A stretch of DNA of 64,000 nucleotides from Verrucomicrobiota bacterium (GTDB lineage: Bacteria > Verrucomicrobiota > Verrucomicrobiia > Limisphaerales > UBA9464). The position numbers were made by a program, and so were the translations under genes. The stretch lies in NCBI GenBank assembly GCA_947471985.1, contig CANIZL010000021.1, positions 1 through 64,000 on the forward strand. Reading direction: 5' to 3'. The notes beneath the pieces are model-generated. The model searched no databases and was not told the origin of the DNA. It saw only the letters and a program-made list of their open reading frames with translations. The stretch's first letter is position 1. Every line of letters starts with the position of its first letter. Shown here in pieces: positions 8,722 to 17,468 of the stretch.

Positions 8722-9765
8722 ATGACACAGGAAGATGTGCTCGCCGTTCTGCGCACCGTGAAGTATCCCGGATACAGCCGGGACATTGTTTCGTTCGGGC
8801 TCGTGAAGGGCATCCAGATCGATGGCACCGCCGTGGGCGTGCTGATCGAATTGACGACGCCCAACAGTGAACTGGGGGAACGCATCGCCGACGCCGCCCG
8901 GCTGGCCCTGCGGGATCAACTCCCCGGCCTCAGTGATGCGCATGTCGAAATGCGCGTGCCCACGGCCGCGGCGGCCGCAGCGACGCCCACCGGCCTGGCG
9001 CAGAAACAGAAGATTCCCGGCCTCGCCAAAATCATCGCCGTGGCCTCCGGCAAAGGCGGCGTCGGCAAATCCACCTGTGCGGTCAACCTCGCCTGCGCCC
9101 TCCAACAAATGGGCCACCGGGTCGGCCTGCTGGATTGCGACATCTACGGCCCCAGCGTGCCGCTCATGATGGGCAAGCGGGACAAGCCGACCATCAGTGC
9201 CGACGAAAAACTCGTCCCGCCGGTGGCCCATGGTGTGAAGATGATGAGCATGGGTTTCCTCCTGCAGAACGACGATCAACCGGTGATCTGGCGGGGGCCG
9301 ATGATTCAGAAGACCATCACGCAGTTCGTGCACGACGTCGCGTGGGGCGAGCTTGATTACCTCCTCGTGGATCTGCCGCCCGGCACCGGCGACGCGCAAC
9401 TCTCGCTGTGCCAGATCGTGCCCCTGGACGGCGGCGTCATCATCACCACGCCCCAGGAAGCCTCGCTGGGAGTCGTGCGCAAGGGCGTGGCGATGTTCGA
9501 GAAAGTGAACGTCCGCATCCTCGGCATCGTGGAGAACATGAGTTACTTCACCACGCCGGATGGCGCCCGCCTCGAATTGTTCGGGCACGGCGGCGGCCGG
9601 CAGGAAGCCACCCGCAAGGGCGTGCCATTCCTCGGGGAAATCCCGCTGTTTCAAGCCATCCGCGAAGGGGGTGATTCCGGCATTCCCGTGGTCGTCGGCC
9701 AGCCCATGAGCGAACCGGCCAAGGCCTTCCGGGCGATCGCCGAGGCCGTTCAGGCACAGTTTTGA
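8722..9765 (+). CDS. Mrp/ApbC-type P-loop ATPase, iron-sulfur cluster carrier
   Basis: 347 residues. An N-terminal MIP18/DUF59-type domain (about 1-85) is joined by an Ala-rich linker to a ParA/MinD-type ATPase. The deviant Walker A is ASGKGGVGKST; further hallmarks are DCDIYGPSVP, the GPMIQK segment and LLVDLPPGTGD. Members load Fe-S clusters onto apoproteins in the cytoplasm. The CxxC pair that usually follows VENMSYF is absent: the segment reads FTTPDGARLELFGHGGG. Cys-free versions exist in some bacteria, so cluster binding may differ here. Start at 8722 (MTQEDVLAVL) fits the family; the longer frame to 8527 overlaps panB. Probably cotranscribed with panB. Confidence 0.92.
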   Translation: MTQEDVLAVLRTVKYPGYSRDIVSFGLVKGIQIDGTAVGVLIELTTPNSELGERIADAARLALRDQLPGLSDAHVEMRVPTAAAAAATPTGLAQKQKIPGLAKIIAVASGKGGVGKSTCAVNLACALQQMGHRVGLLDCDIYGPSVPLMMGKRDKPTISADEKLVPPVAHGVKMMSMGFLLQNDDQPVIWRGPMIQKTITQFVHDVAWGELDYLLVDLPPGTGDAQLSLCQIVPLDGGVIITTPQEASLGVVRKGVAMFEKVNVRILGIVENMSYFTTPDGARLELFGHGGGRQEATRKGVPFLGEIPLFQAIREGGDSGIPVVVGQPMSEPAKAFRAIAEAVQAQF

Positions 9766-9870
9766 CGCGGCCCGGACGGGCCCTCTGGGCGCCTCCTGGC
9801 ACCGCAGCCAAGGCCGGTTCGAACCGTATTCGCACTGGCTGAGCCCGACTTCCTGCGCTCCAATTCCGGG

Positions 9871-10911
9871 GTGATTTCCCCTTCCAATTGGTTCGGCCCG
9901 CGGTATGCCCGCGGCCTCGCCTCGCTCGGCGTCCTGCTGCTGCTTCAACTGATCACCGGTTGCAGCAAACCCGATTCCGGAGCGACATCCGCCGGCGGTG
10001 GCAAGCGTCTCACGATTGCGCTGATGCCCAAGTCCAAGGGCAACGGCTATTTTGTCTCGTGCAAGCAGGGCGCCGAAGCCGCCGCCAAGGAGCTCGGCGT
10101 GGACCTGATTTTCGACGGCCCGGTGAATCCCGATCCCGCCCGGCAAAATGAGATCATCGAAAATTGGATCACCCTGGGCGTCGATGTGATTGCCGCGGCG
10201 TGTGAAAACCGGGACGGCATTTCCACCGCCCTGCGCAAAGCCCGGGCCAAGGGAATCAAGGTGCTGACCTACGATTCCGATGCCGCCCCCGATGCGCGCG
10301 ATTTCTTCGTGAATCAAGCCACCCCGGAAGGCATCGGCCAGGCGTTGATGGACGAAGCCGCCCGGCAAATGGGCACCCAGGGCGAGTTCGCCATCATCAC
10401 CGCGTCCCTCACCGCCGCCAACATGAACGAGTGGCAGAAACACATCGAGGCCCGGCGCGCCAGCCAGTATCCCGGCCTCAAAATGGTGGCGCTGCGGCCC
10501 TGTGACGATCTCAAGGACAAAGCCCAAAGCGAGACCACGACGCTGCTCAGCGCATACCCCAACGTGAAGTTGATCATGGCGATCTGCTCACCTGGCGTCC
10601 CGGGCGCCGCCGAAGCCGTGAAGCAGGCCGGCAAGGCGGGCCAGGTGAAGGTGATCGGCCTGGGACTGCCCAGCGAAAACCGTCGCTACGTGAAGGACGG
10701 CGTAACGCAGGGGGTCATCCTCTGGAAAACCACCGACCTGGGCTACCTCACCATCCACGCCGCCAAGAGTCTTGCCGAGGGCAAACTCAAGGCCGGTGCC
10801 ACCAAATATGAGGCGGGCCGGCTCGGTTCCATCGAAATCCAAGGGGACAATCTCCTTCTGGGAAAACCGTTTCTCTTCACGAAGGAGAACATCGACCAGT
10901 TCGATTTCTAG
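9871..10911 (+). CDS. Sugar-type ABC transporter substrate-binding lipoprotein (periplasmic-binding protein family)
   Basis: 346 residues from a GTG start. A hydrophobic signal with lipobox LITGC (Cys at about 31) predicts a lipid-anchored protein. The mature part is a type I periplasmic-binding protein resembling the RhaS/LsrB group: ALMPKSKGNGYFVSCKQGAEAAAKELGV, GVDVIAAACENRDGIS, KVLTYDSDA, and the hinge segment IMAICSPGVPGAAEAV. It should bind a sugar or related small ligand and deliver it to an ABC importer, or act as a sensor. No permease or ATPase gene is nearby, so it is an orphan here. Confidence 0.85.
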   Translation: MISPSNWFGPRYARGLASLGVLLLLQLITGCSKPDSGATSAGGGKRLTIALMPKSKGNGYFVSCKQGAEAAAKELGVDLIFDGPVNPDPARQNEIIENWITLGVDVIAAACENRDGISTALRKARAKGIKVLTYDSDAAPDARDFFVNQATPEGIGQALMDEAARQMGTQGEFAIITASLTAANMNEWQKHIEARRASQYPGLKMVALRPCDDLKDKAQSETTTLLSAYPNVKLIMAICSPGVPGAAEAVKQAGKAGQVKVIGLGLPSENRRYVKDGVTQGVILWKTTDLGYLTIHAAKSLAEGKLKAGATKYEAGRLGSIEIQGDNLLLGKPFLFTKENIDQFDF

Positions 10912-11000
10912 TCGCTGCCCCGGCCCGGCCCGGACGCCGCCGCAACGGGTGCGGCACGGTGCTCAGGTCGAACACCGGCCACCCGCCGGGAATACCGGCG

Positions 11001-11876
11001 CTACTCCACCGGCAGGACCCGGTACGCGCCCGATTTCTTTTCGTCGACGAAAAGACGGACGAGTCCGCGGCGCTGACCTTCCAGCAAGAGATCATTGAAC
11101 GACCGGAAGCCATGCGCCCGTTCGTTGAAGCCCGGGTGCCGGCGCTTCAAGGCCTGTTTGATCATGGACCCCCAGATGTGCTCGTCATCGGCGCGCTCTT
11201 CCGCCAGGGCATCGATGGTTTCCACCACGAGATCCAACGCCTTGTCGAGCGAAGGCCCGGACACCGGGGCGTTGTCGGGTTCGGCCGCCGCGGCCGCCGC
11301 CGGAGCCGCGCTGACCGGGGGGGCACTGCGACCCGGACCGGACGGACTGCTCGCAGGCGGACGCGCCGGAGCCGTGCGTTGGCGGGCCTTGGACGGCTCA
11401 CGGCGCACGAGATCATCATAGTAGAGAAACTCGTCGCAGTTATTGAGGAACAGATCGGAGGTCGAATTCTTAACCCCGACGCCGATGACGGTCTTCGCGT
11501 TTTCGCGGAGTTTGCTGACCAGCGGGGAAAAATCCGAATCCCCGCTGATGATGGCGAAGGTATCGACGTGACCCTTGGTATAGCAGAGATCGAGGGCGTC
11601 CACGACCATGCGGATGTCCGCGGAATTCTTGCCGGAAAGCCGGAGGTGGGGAATCTCGATCAATTCAAAGGCTGCCTCGTGCAGATCGCGTTTGAACTCC
11701 TTGTAACGATCGAAGTCACAGTAAGCCTTTTTAACGACGATGTGTCCCTTGAGGAGAAGCCGTTCCAGGATCTTCTGAATATCAAAACGCGGGAACCGGG
11801 CATCGCGGGCGCCCAGGGCGATGTTTTCCAGATCAAGGAAAACCGCCATGGTGGCGTCGGACTTATTGTCGCTCAT
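11001..11876 (-). CDS. NYN-domain (LabA/DUF88-like) protein with C-terminal OST-HTH/LOTUS domain
   Basis: 291 residues. The N-terminal part (about 8-165) is a PIN-like NYN domain with acidic residues expected for metal-dependent RNA cleavage: AVFLDLEN, SADIRMVVDALDL and IISGDSDFSPLV, typical of the LabA/DUF88 group. A low-complexity Pro/Ala/Ser linker (about 170-215) leads to a LOTUS-like winged helix (about 215-290; GSMIKQALKRRHPGFNER...FNDLLLEG). The arrangement suggests an RNA-binding endoribonuclease or regulator in the cytoplasm. A short inverted repeat (10984-11000) lies right after the stop. Confidence 0.87.
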   Translation of the reverse strand: MSDNKSDATMAVFLDLENIALGARDARFPRFDIQKILERLLLKGHIVVKKAYCDFDRYKEFKRDLHEAAFELIEIPHLRLSGKNSADIRMVVDALDLCYTKGHVDTFAIISGDSDFSPLVSKLRENAKTVIGVGVKNSTSDLFLNNCDEFLYYDDLVRREPSKARQRTAPARPPASSPSGPGRSAPPVSAAPAAAAAAEPDNAPVSGPSLDKALDLVVETIDALAEERADDEHIWGSMIKQALKRRHPGFNERAHGFRSFNDLLLEGQRRGLVRLFVDEKKSGAYRVLPVE

Positions 11877-11968
11877 GACCGGAGGCTAGGCGACGACGGG
11901 AGGGTTGGCCACGAAGACCGGCCGAACACTTCCGCGCGCCGCCCCGGTGCACCGGAAACTTTGGCCGT

Positions 11969-12709
11969 TCAGCGCAGAGCCGCAGTCAACTCGCGGAGTT
12001 CCGCATCGATCTCGGGCTCGGAGGCATCCGGGCTGAGGGTCTCCGCCACGCAGCCGCGGAGTCGGGCCCGAAAACGCTCACGCAGGCGGGTGGTCGCCGT
12101 CCGGATGGCCCCGGTGGTGAGCCGCAATCGCTCGGCCAGCATCTCGGAACCCTCGCCCTCGTTCGCACCCCACACCGAGGTCTTAAGCGCGTCGAACAAG
12201 GCCACTTGCCCCAGTTTCTGGTAATCCTCGCGGGTACGGCTCATCGCCAACTCCAGCAACGCCGCCGCCCAGCGCCGCAGGAACACATTCTCGGGCGTCT
12301 CCGGACTTACCGGTACCACGGCGAACTGGGATTCCTCCTCATTCAAGGTACCTGTGTCCAGCAGCAGCCAGTTCCGACCACTGCCACGTTTGAGTGCCGC
12401 CGCCTGGCGCCGCTGATCCAGGATGAAATGACGCAGGGAAGTCAGTAGAAAGCTGCGAAACCGACCGCGCAACGGATCGGCCTGCCCCAGCACGCCACGC
12501 TCGAGGACTTGGGCAAAAAATCCCTGCGTGAGATCCGCCGCCTGTTCCGGGGATTGCCCGTCCCGGCGGAGGAACGCGTACAACGGCGGCCAGTAAGCGC
12601 GGCAAAGCTCTTCCAGCGCCTCGGTATGATTCCGGGCATTTTCCTCGCCGGCAGCGAGCACCACGCTCCAGTGGGTGGTCACAAAAGGCGCATGTTCCAC
12701 GGGCTGCAT
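11969..12709 (-). CDS. ECF-type RNA polymerase sigma factor
   Basis: About 246 residues. Region 2 includes FVTTHWSVVLAAG and ALEELCRAYWPPLYAFLRR (2.1-2.2 like), and RFRSFLLTSLRHFILDQRR. Region 4 is a helix-turn-helix near EMLAERLRLTTGAIRTATTRLRERF. Opening with 'THWSVVLAAG' is typical of a planctomycete/verrucomicrobial ECF subgroup. A longer frame to 12817 exists, but homologues begin near the ATG at 12709 (MQPVEHAPF). No anti-sigma gene is adjacent. It is divergent from the histidine kinase gene with about 106 bp between starts. Confidence 0.88.
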   Translation of the reverse strand: MQPVEHAPFVTTHWSVVLAAGEENARNHTEALEELCRAYWPPLYAFLRRDGQSPEQAADLTQGFFAQVLERGVLGQADPLRGRFRSFLLTSLRHFILDQRRQAAALKRGSGRNWLLLDTGTLNEEESQFAVVPVSPETPENVFLRRWAAALLELAMSRTREDYQKLGQVALFDALKTSVWGANEGEGSEMLAERLRLTTGAIRTATTRLRERFRARLRGCVAETLSPDASEPEIDAELRELTAALR

Positions 12710-12815
12710 CGGCCCAGCATTGATGAGATTGGCCGAAATTAAACAAAAAATGCCGCACCTGGGCGCCGGATGCCCACTGGCTTTGTCCCGAAGGCTCGGA
12801 CGATAATCCGCCCGC

Positions 12816-14627
12816 ATGCCGGTTGTTCCGACCCCTCGGGATGTCGCGAGCGCGCTCCAGCGCGCCCGGTGGCTACACTATGGATTAATTCTCCTGGTGT
12901 TGCTCCTGGCGGTGGGCTCCCTGCGCCTGGGGCTGCGCATGCAGTCGGTTCGGCGCGAATTGCGGGGCTTTCAGCGGGCGGCACTCGTCGGCGACCTGCG
13001 CCGCCTGCGCCAGGAACGCACCAACGGCTGGACCGAGCGCTTCGCGCAGGAGCTCGAAGAAGCGCGCCACATCCGGGCCGATCTGGATCTCCGCAATGAA
13101 GCCATCCAGGCCCTGGCCCGCGATCCCCGCGTCGGAGGCAATCCGCCGTCCCCGCCGCCCCACATCTGGCAGGGAGGCATCCTGCAGCGCCGCGATGCGG
13201 GCCCACTGAAGGCCGTGGCCTTTGACGACACGGGTCCCGAGATCGTCGCATTCTTTGAACGTCAACAAGTCCTGTTTCCGCGGGTGGGGCCGCGCCTGGG
13301 GCGACCCGCCAATCGGCTCCGCACCGAGCCCGAAAATCCGCGTGTTGCCACCTCCCCCGACGGACGCGTCGTCGCTCGGATCACCGATTCCGGCGACCTG
13401 ATTCTGGAGGCGGGATTGAAGGGACCGGAGGTGGCCCGGCTCCCCATCTTGGATCCGGCCGTGGCCCGGTCGGTGGCGTGGAGTCAGGACGGGCGGCACG
13501 TGGCCGTGGCCTACGAAACGATTCCCCCGGGAAACCCGGCCTTTCGCCCCCTCGGCCTCGGGGTGTGGGATCTCCCTCAACTCCGGGCCGGGCTCGCCCG
13601 TTGGGATCTGGACTGGCCGGACGCCGCCCCCGCGATGCCGCCCCGCACACCGCCCGATCCGGATCGCTGGGGGCGGCAGTTCCGGGTGCTGGGTGGTGCA
13701 ATTCTCGTCTTGAGCCTGACGACCTGGGCCTTGATCAATCAGCGTCGCCTGGTGCGCATGCATGCCGCGGCGGAGCTGGCGGCGGCGCAACGTCTCGAGG
13801 AACTGGACCGCGCCCGAAGCACCCTGGCACACGCGGAAAAAATGCGGGCCCTGGGTACCCTCGCCGCCGGCGTGGCGCACGATCTGAACAACCTGCTTTC
13901 CGTCGTGCACATGTCCCGCCAGTTGGTGGAGCGCCAGCTGCCACCCGACGCGCCGGCCCGCGAGCAATTGGCCAACATCCACCTCGCGGTCGAGCAGGGC
14001 CGCGGTCTGGTGCGCGGGATTCTGGGGTACAGCCGGGACACGTTGATCGTCACCCGATCCCTCAAACCCGCGGAAGTCACCGAGGACGTCCTGGGGCTAT
14101 TGCGCACCCAGTTCCTGCCAGGACTCGATGTGACCACGGATTTTCCTCCCGATACCCACCCGGTCTATGTCAGCCGGGCCCGCCTGGAACAGATCCTGAT
14201 CAATCTGGTGGTGAATGCCGCCGAAGCGCTCGGCGGACACGGTCGACTTTCGGTGCGGGGACTGCGGACGGCCGCGGACGCGCTGCCCGATGGGCTTTTG
14301 CTGGCGCCGCGGCATCCCGGGCCCTGGGTGAGGTTGGAAGTGGTCGACACCGGCCCCGGGATTCCCAAGGACGTTTTACCGCGGATTTTTGAACCGTTCT
14401 TCACGACGAAGAATCTCGGGAATCAACGCGGAACCGGCCTCGGATTGGCCACCGTCTGGCGATTGGCGGGTGAAGAAGGACTGGGGCTCCACGTCCAGAC
14501 CCAACCGGGCACGGGCACCCGTTTCAGCCTGTGGCTGCCGATGCAGCCGCCCCCGACTCCGGCGAAAACACCGGATCCCGAACCCCGGGAGCCCAGCGCC
14601 CCGGCTACGCCTTCCGGTCTCACCTAA
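12816..14627 (+). CDS. Membrane sensor histidine kinase
   Basis: 603 residues. TM1 is at about 22-40 and TM2 at about 290-308; they bracket an approximately 245-residue extracytoplasmic domain with two 'SPDGRVVA / SQDGRHVAV' blades reminiscent of beta-propeller units. The cytoplasmic part has a short coiled segment, a HisKA dimerisation helix with His355 (GVAHDLNN), and an HATPase_c domain with N box LINLVVNAAEA, G1 VVDTGPGIP, F box IFEPFFTTK and G2 GTGLGLA. It should autophosphorylate and pass phosphate to the response regulator encoded 21 bp downstream. The extracellular signal is unknown. The C-terminus is a Pro-rich tail. Confidence 0.92.
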   Translation: MPVVPTPRDVASALQRARWLHYGLILLVLLLAVGSLRLGLRMQSVRRELRGFQRAALVGDLRRLRQERTNGWTERFAQELEEARHIRADLDLRNEAIQALARDPRVGGNPPSPPPHIWQGGILQRRDAGPLKAVAFDDTGPEIVAFFERQQVLFPRVGPRLGRPANRLRTEPENPRVATSPDGRVVARITDSGDLILEAGLKGPEVARLPILDPAVARSVAWSQDGRHVAVAYETIPPGNPAFRPLGLGVWDLPQLRAGLARWDLDWPDAAPAMPPRTPPDPDRWGRQFRVLGGAILVLSLTTWALINQRRLVRMHAAAELAAAQRLEELDRARSTLAHAEKMRALGTLAAGVAHDLNNLLSVVHMSRQLVERQLPPDAPAREQLANIHLAVEQGRGLVRGILGYSRDTLIVTRSLKPAEVTEDVLGLLRTQFLPGLDVTTDFPPDTHPVYVSRARLEQILINLVVNAAEALGGHGRLSVRGLRTAADALPDGLLLAPRHPGPWVRLEVVDTGPGIPKDVLPRIFEPFFTTKNLGNQRGTGLGLATVWRLAGEEGLGLHVQTQPGTGTRFSLWLPMQPPPTPAKTPDPEPREPSAPATPSGLT

Positions 14628-14648
14628 TCCCCCGCTACTGATTCCCGC

Positions 14649-15287
14649 ATGAAACCGCTGCGTTGCTCGGTCTTGCTCGTCGAGGACGATCCGCTCCAGG
14701 CGCGCCTCTACCAACAGGCGCTGCCCGCGTGTTCGTGGCGTTGGGTAAAATCCGGTACGGAAGCCCTCGCTGCGCTCGCGGATCAACTGCCCGAAATCAT
14801 CTTGTTGGATCACGTCCTCAGCCAGGGGGAAACCGGTCTGGCCTTTCTGCCCCGCCTGAAGGAACGCGCCGCCCACGTTCCTGTCATTGTGGTCAGTGGC
14901 ACGCTGGCGATCGCGGAACAGATCCGGGCCTTGAGCGGACCGCATTCGGCCCACTACGTGATCGAAAAGCCCGTGGATCTGGATGTTCTGGAGCAGACGA
15001 TGGCTACCGCCCTGCGGGAATGCGGGCTGGGCGAAACCGTGGCGGCCCTGCGATCTCTGGAGCGGGCCGAGTTGATCGAGTCCGGTGACCGCGAACGCCT
15101 GTTCACCGAGCGACTGGATCGCCAGCATCAACTTCTCAACCGTCTGCGGGGATCCACCTCGAAGCCCAACATCTCGGCGCTGGCGGCGGAATTCGGCGTG
15201 GACCGTCGGAGTATCCGCAGAGATCTGGCGGATCTGGTGGCGCGGGGACAACTCCCACCGGAAATCCATCCACGCGAGGACGACTAG
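14649..15287 (+). CDS. Response regulator with C-terminal helix-turn-helix
   Basis: 212 residues. The receiver domain (about 6-125) has the acidic pocket VEDDP, phospho-acceptor Asp54 (ILLDHVLSQGE), the conserved Ser/Thr in VSGT and the Lys in IEKPVD. The C-terminal approximately 60 residues contain a helix-turn-helix (NISALAAEFGVDRRSIRRDLADL) resembling DeoR-type winged helices more than the usual OmpR or NarL output domains. It is the partner of the preceding kinase by gene order (21-bp gap). Targets are unknown. Confidence 0.9.
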   Translation: MKPLRCSVLLVEDDPLQARLYQQALPACSWRWVKSGTEALAALADQLPEIILLDHVLSQGETGLAFLPRLKERAAHVPVIVVSGTLAIAEQIRALSGPHSAHYVIEKPVDLDVLEQTMATALRECGLGETVAALRSLERAELIESGDRERLFTERLDRQHQLLNRLRGSTSKPNISALAAEFGVDRRSIRRDLADLVARGQLPPEIHPREDD

Positions 15288-15330
15288 GCCCCCGGGGAAC
15301 TACAGCGAGCAAGGCCCACGGCTGGGCTCA

Positions 15331-15370
15331 CCAAAAAATAAAGGCCATCCCACGAATCCGCGGGATGGCC
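15331..15370 (-). terminator. Rho-independent terminator of the DUF1080 gene
   Basis: Perfect 9-bp stem GGCCATCCC (15343-15351) / GGGATGGCC (15362-15370) with a 10-nt loop. Read on the minus strand it is followed by TTTATTTTTTGG. It lies about 20 bp past the DUF1080 stop and also separates it from the convergent response-regulator gene. Confidence 0.85.
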
Positions 15371-15388
15371 CTTTGAGCGAACTGCGAC

Positions 15389-16699
15389 TTAGAACTTCTT
15401 CAAGCGCACTTTGCGGAAGGCCACGGGATCGTTGTGGCCCGCGAAACCGAAATGACCGCTCGTGCGATCCTTGCCCGGATGCGCCGAATTGGCCATGAAC
15501 TCTTTCACGTCGGCGACATCGCCGTCGAGAATGACCGTACCATTCAGCTCGACCTTGATCTTCGAGCCCTTCACGGTGACTTCCTCGAAATTCCATTCAC
15601 CGGTCGGACGGAGATAGCCGCGGTGGGCGGGAATCATGCCGTAAACGGAGCCGTGATATTGGCGGCGATCGAGCTTGGCATACATCTCCGCGTCGTTGTC
15701 GAGGACCTGGAGTTCGCACATTCCGTCGTAGGCCGTGTCACCCTTGCCGGGATACCGGATGGCGAGACCGTTGTTGCCTCCCGGCGGCAGCTGAAATTCC
15801 ACCCGCGCCATGAAATCGCTGTACTCATCCTTGGTATAGATCGTACCGCCATTGTGCGGCTTGCAGACGATCGCGCCCGCCTTGATCTCATAGTTGTCGA
15901 CCGGGCCCGCCCAGCCGGTGAAATCGCGGCCGTTGAAAACCGACTTGAAGCCCACTTCGCCCCGGGCTGCGAGAACATTGTTCGCCTCCTCGGCGGCGAT
16001 TTCCCGAATGAACACATTGCGCCAGCGGATCTCACCACCGTGGGTCTGCAACTCGATCGGCCCCTTGGCCGGAATCGGCGTCTTGCGATCATAGTAGTTC
16101 TCCATCAGCGCATGATCGACGACGAGCTTCTTGTTCAGCCAGACGCTGACGCGCGAACCCACCATCAGGATCCGGAAATGATTCCACTCACCGAACGGTT
16201 TATCCGCGAGCACCAGCGGGTCCTTACCAGGAGCGCCTGGACTGTTGTTCCAGAGACCGCCGCTGCCCTTGTCCGCGCCGAGGTTGAATTTTTCCTTCTC
16301 GGTGAAATCCCAGATCTGCACCTGGGGAACGCCGCGCAGATAGATGCCGGAATCCGCCTTGGCCACGGTGCGGTAGTCGAGTTGCAACTCGAAATCGCCG
16401 TAGTCCTTCTCCGTGGTCGCATACTTGCCGTGGCCGTCGTTGATGAGCTCCTTGTTCTCGACGCGCCAGTGCGCCTTCATGTCGGCCGTCCACGCGGCGT
16501 CCTGCTCCGCCCGCTTCTCGGCGGACATTTCCTTGTATTTGCGATGATCAAAGGTGTCACCCCCGCGCCACCCCGAGAGGTCGCGACCATTGAACAAGGC
16601 CGAGAAGCCCGGCGGCGGCGTTTGAGCGAAGGACGTGGTCGGCCAGCCGAGCAGGCATGCCACCAGTCCAACCAGAGGGAACAGACGTGGAGATTTCAC
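15389..16699 (-). CDS. Secreted protein with two tandem DUF1080 (3-keto-disaccharide hydrolase-type) domains
   Basis: 436 residues from a GTG start, with a Sec signal peptide (about 1-26, ending SFAQ). Two DUF1080 domains follow: about 30-235 (FSALFNGRDLSGWRGGDTF, FELQLDYRTVAKADSGIYLRG) and about 248-436 (FKSVFNGRDFTGWAGPVDNY, FMARVEFQLPPGGNNGLAIRYP). The fold is a concanavalin-like sandwich; some members cleave 3-keto-glycosides, but most are uncharacterised. Similarity between the two halves is clear at 'FNGRD.(S/T)GW'. Probably periplasmic, acting on a glycan. The gene stands alone with its own terminator. Confidence 0.9.
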   Translation of the reverse strand: MKSPRLFPLVGLVACLLGWPTTSFAQTPPPGFSALFNGRDLSGWRGGDTFDHRKYKEMSAEKRAEQDAAWTADMKAHWRVENKELINDGHGKYATTEKDYGDFELQLDYRTVAKADSGIYLRGVPQVQIWDFTEKEKFNLGADKGSGGLWNNSPGAPGKDPLVLADKPFGEWNHFRILMVGSRVSVWLNKKLVVDHALMENYYDRKTPIPAKGPIELQTHGGEIRWRNVFIREIAAEEANNVLAARGEVGFKSVFNGRDFTGWAGPVDNYEIKAGAIVCKPHNGGTIYTKDEYSDFMARVEFQLPPGGNNGLAIRYPGKGDTAYDGMCELQVLDNDAEMYAKLDRRQYHGSVYGMIPAHRGYLRPTGEWNFEEVTVKGSKIKVELNGTVILDGDVADVKEFMANSAHPGKDRTSGHFGFAGHNDPVAFRKVRLKKF

Positions 16700-16862
16700 C
16701 CCGACTGGCTAACCGATTTTCCCGTGCGGGACAAATTTCATGCGGCGGACGAAAGCGCGGATCGACCCGTGCCACCCCCCAGGATGGAACCCGCTTGCCC
16801 TCAACCTGCGGCCACCCCGGATTTCACCTCGCGGGGCCACCAAAGATCCGCATGTTATCCCC

Positions 16863-17414
16863 ATGAAACTGAAAACTTCGACGCTGCGGTTTCCCTATTT
16901 CTTCCTTGTCCTGAGCTGGCTCCTGAGCCTTGCCTTGGCCCGGGCCGCCGAGGCTCCCGTCGGGTTGCTTGCGCAATGCACGGCGGCCATGGAGCGCTTC
17001 ACCTCGGTGGATCCGGACATGAAGAAGCTTTTTGAAACCGCCACCGGATACGTGGTGTTCCCCAGCATCGCCAAGGGTGGTTTTGTCTTCGGAGGTGCCC
17101 GCGGTGAAGGTCTGGCCTACGAAAAGGGGGCTGCCGTGGGCAAGGCCGTTCTCACCCAGGTCACGGTCGGGGCTCAGGTGGGCGGGCAGGAGTTCGCCGA
17201 GGTGATCTTCTTCGAATCCCGTGAGGCTTTCGACAGCTTCAAGCAGAGCAAGTTGACCATGAGCGCCCAGGTCAGCGCCGTCGCGGCGGCGGAAGGTGCC
17301 TCCAAAAATGCCCGCTACATGGAAGGCGTGCTGATCTTCACCCGGGCCAAGCAGGGACTCATGGCCGAGGCCAGCGTCGGCGGACAGAAGCTGAAATTTG
17401 AAGCCCTGAAGTAA
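16863..17414 (+). CDS. Secreted SYLF-domain (YSC84-like) lipid-binding protein
   Basis: 183 residues from the ATG at 16863, which opens directly into a signal peptide (about 1-29, ending ARAAEA). The rest is a SYLF/YSC84 domain: FETATGYVVFPSIAKGGFVFGGARGEG and a closing IFTRAKQGLMAEASVGGQKLKF. SYLF domains bind phosphoinositides in eukaryotes; the role of bacterial secreted forms is not settled. A longer frame to 16740 has no signal character. It is divergent from the DUF1080 gene with about 160 bp between starts. Confidence 0.9.
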   Translation: MKLKTSTLRFPYFFLVLSWLLSLALARAAEAPVGLLAQCTAAMERFTSVDPDMKKLFETATGYVVFPSIAKGGFVFGGARGEGLAYEKGAAVGKAVLTQVTVGAQVGGQEFAEVIFFESREAFDSFKQSKLTMSAQVSAVAAAEGASKNARYMEGVLIFTRAKQGLMAEASVGGQKLKFEALK

Positions 17415-17468
17415 CGACGGGGCCGCCCGTCGCGTAACTGCTTCGCTCCCGGGAAACGTATTTCCCGG
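17415..17468 (+). terminator. Two consecutive hairpins after the SYLF gene
   Basis: Hairpin 1: CGACGGG (17415-17421) / CCCGTCG (17426-17432), starting at the base after the stop codon. Hairpin 2: CCGGGAAA (17449-17456) / TTTCCCGG (17461-17468) with loop CGTA. Neither has a T-tract, so factor-independent termination is uncertain; they may protect the mRNA 3' end. Confidence 0.45.

Noticed and set aside
9769-9782. Terminator after the Mrp gene (GGCCC/GGGCC)
   Set aside because: Only five base pairs and no T-tract.
8167-10527. 786-codon minus-strand frame across panB, Mrp and the binding protein
   Set aside because: Spans three well-supported plus-strand genes and has no recognisable domain.
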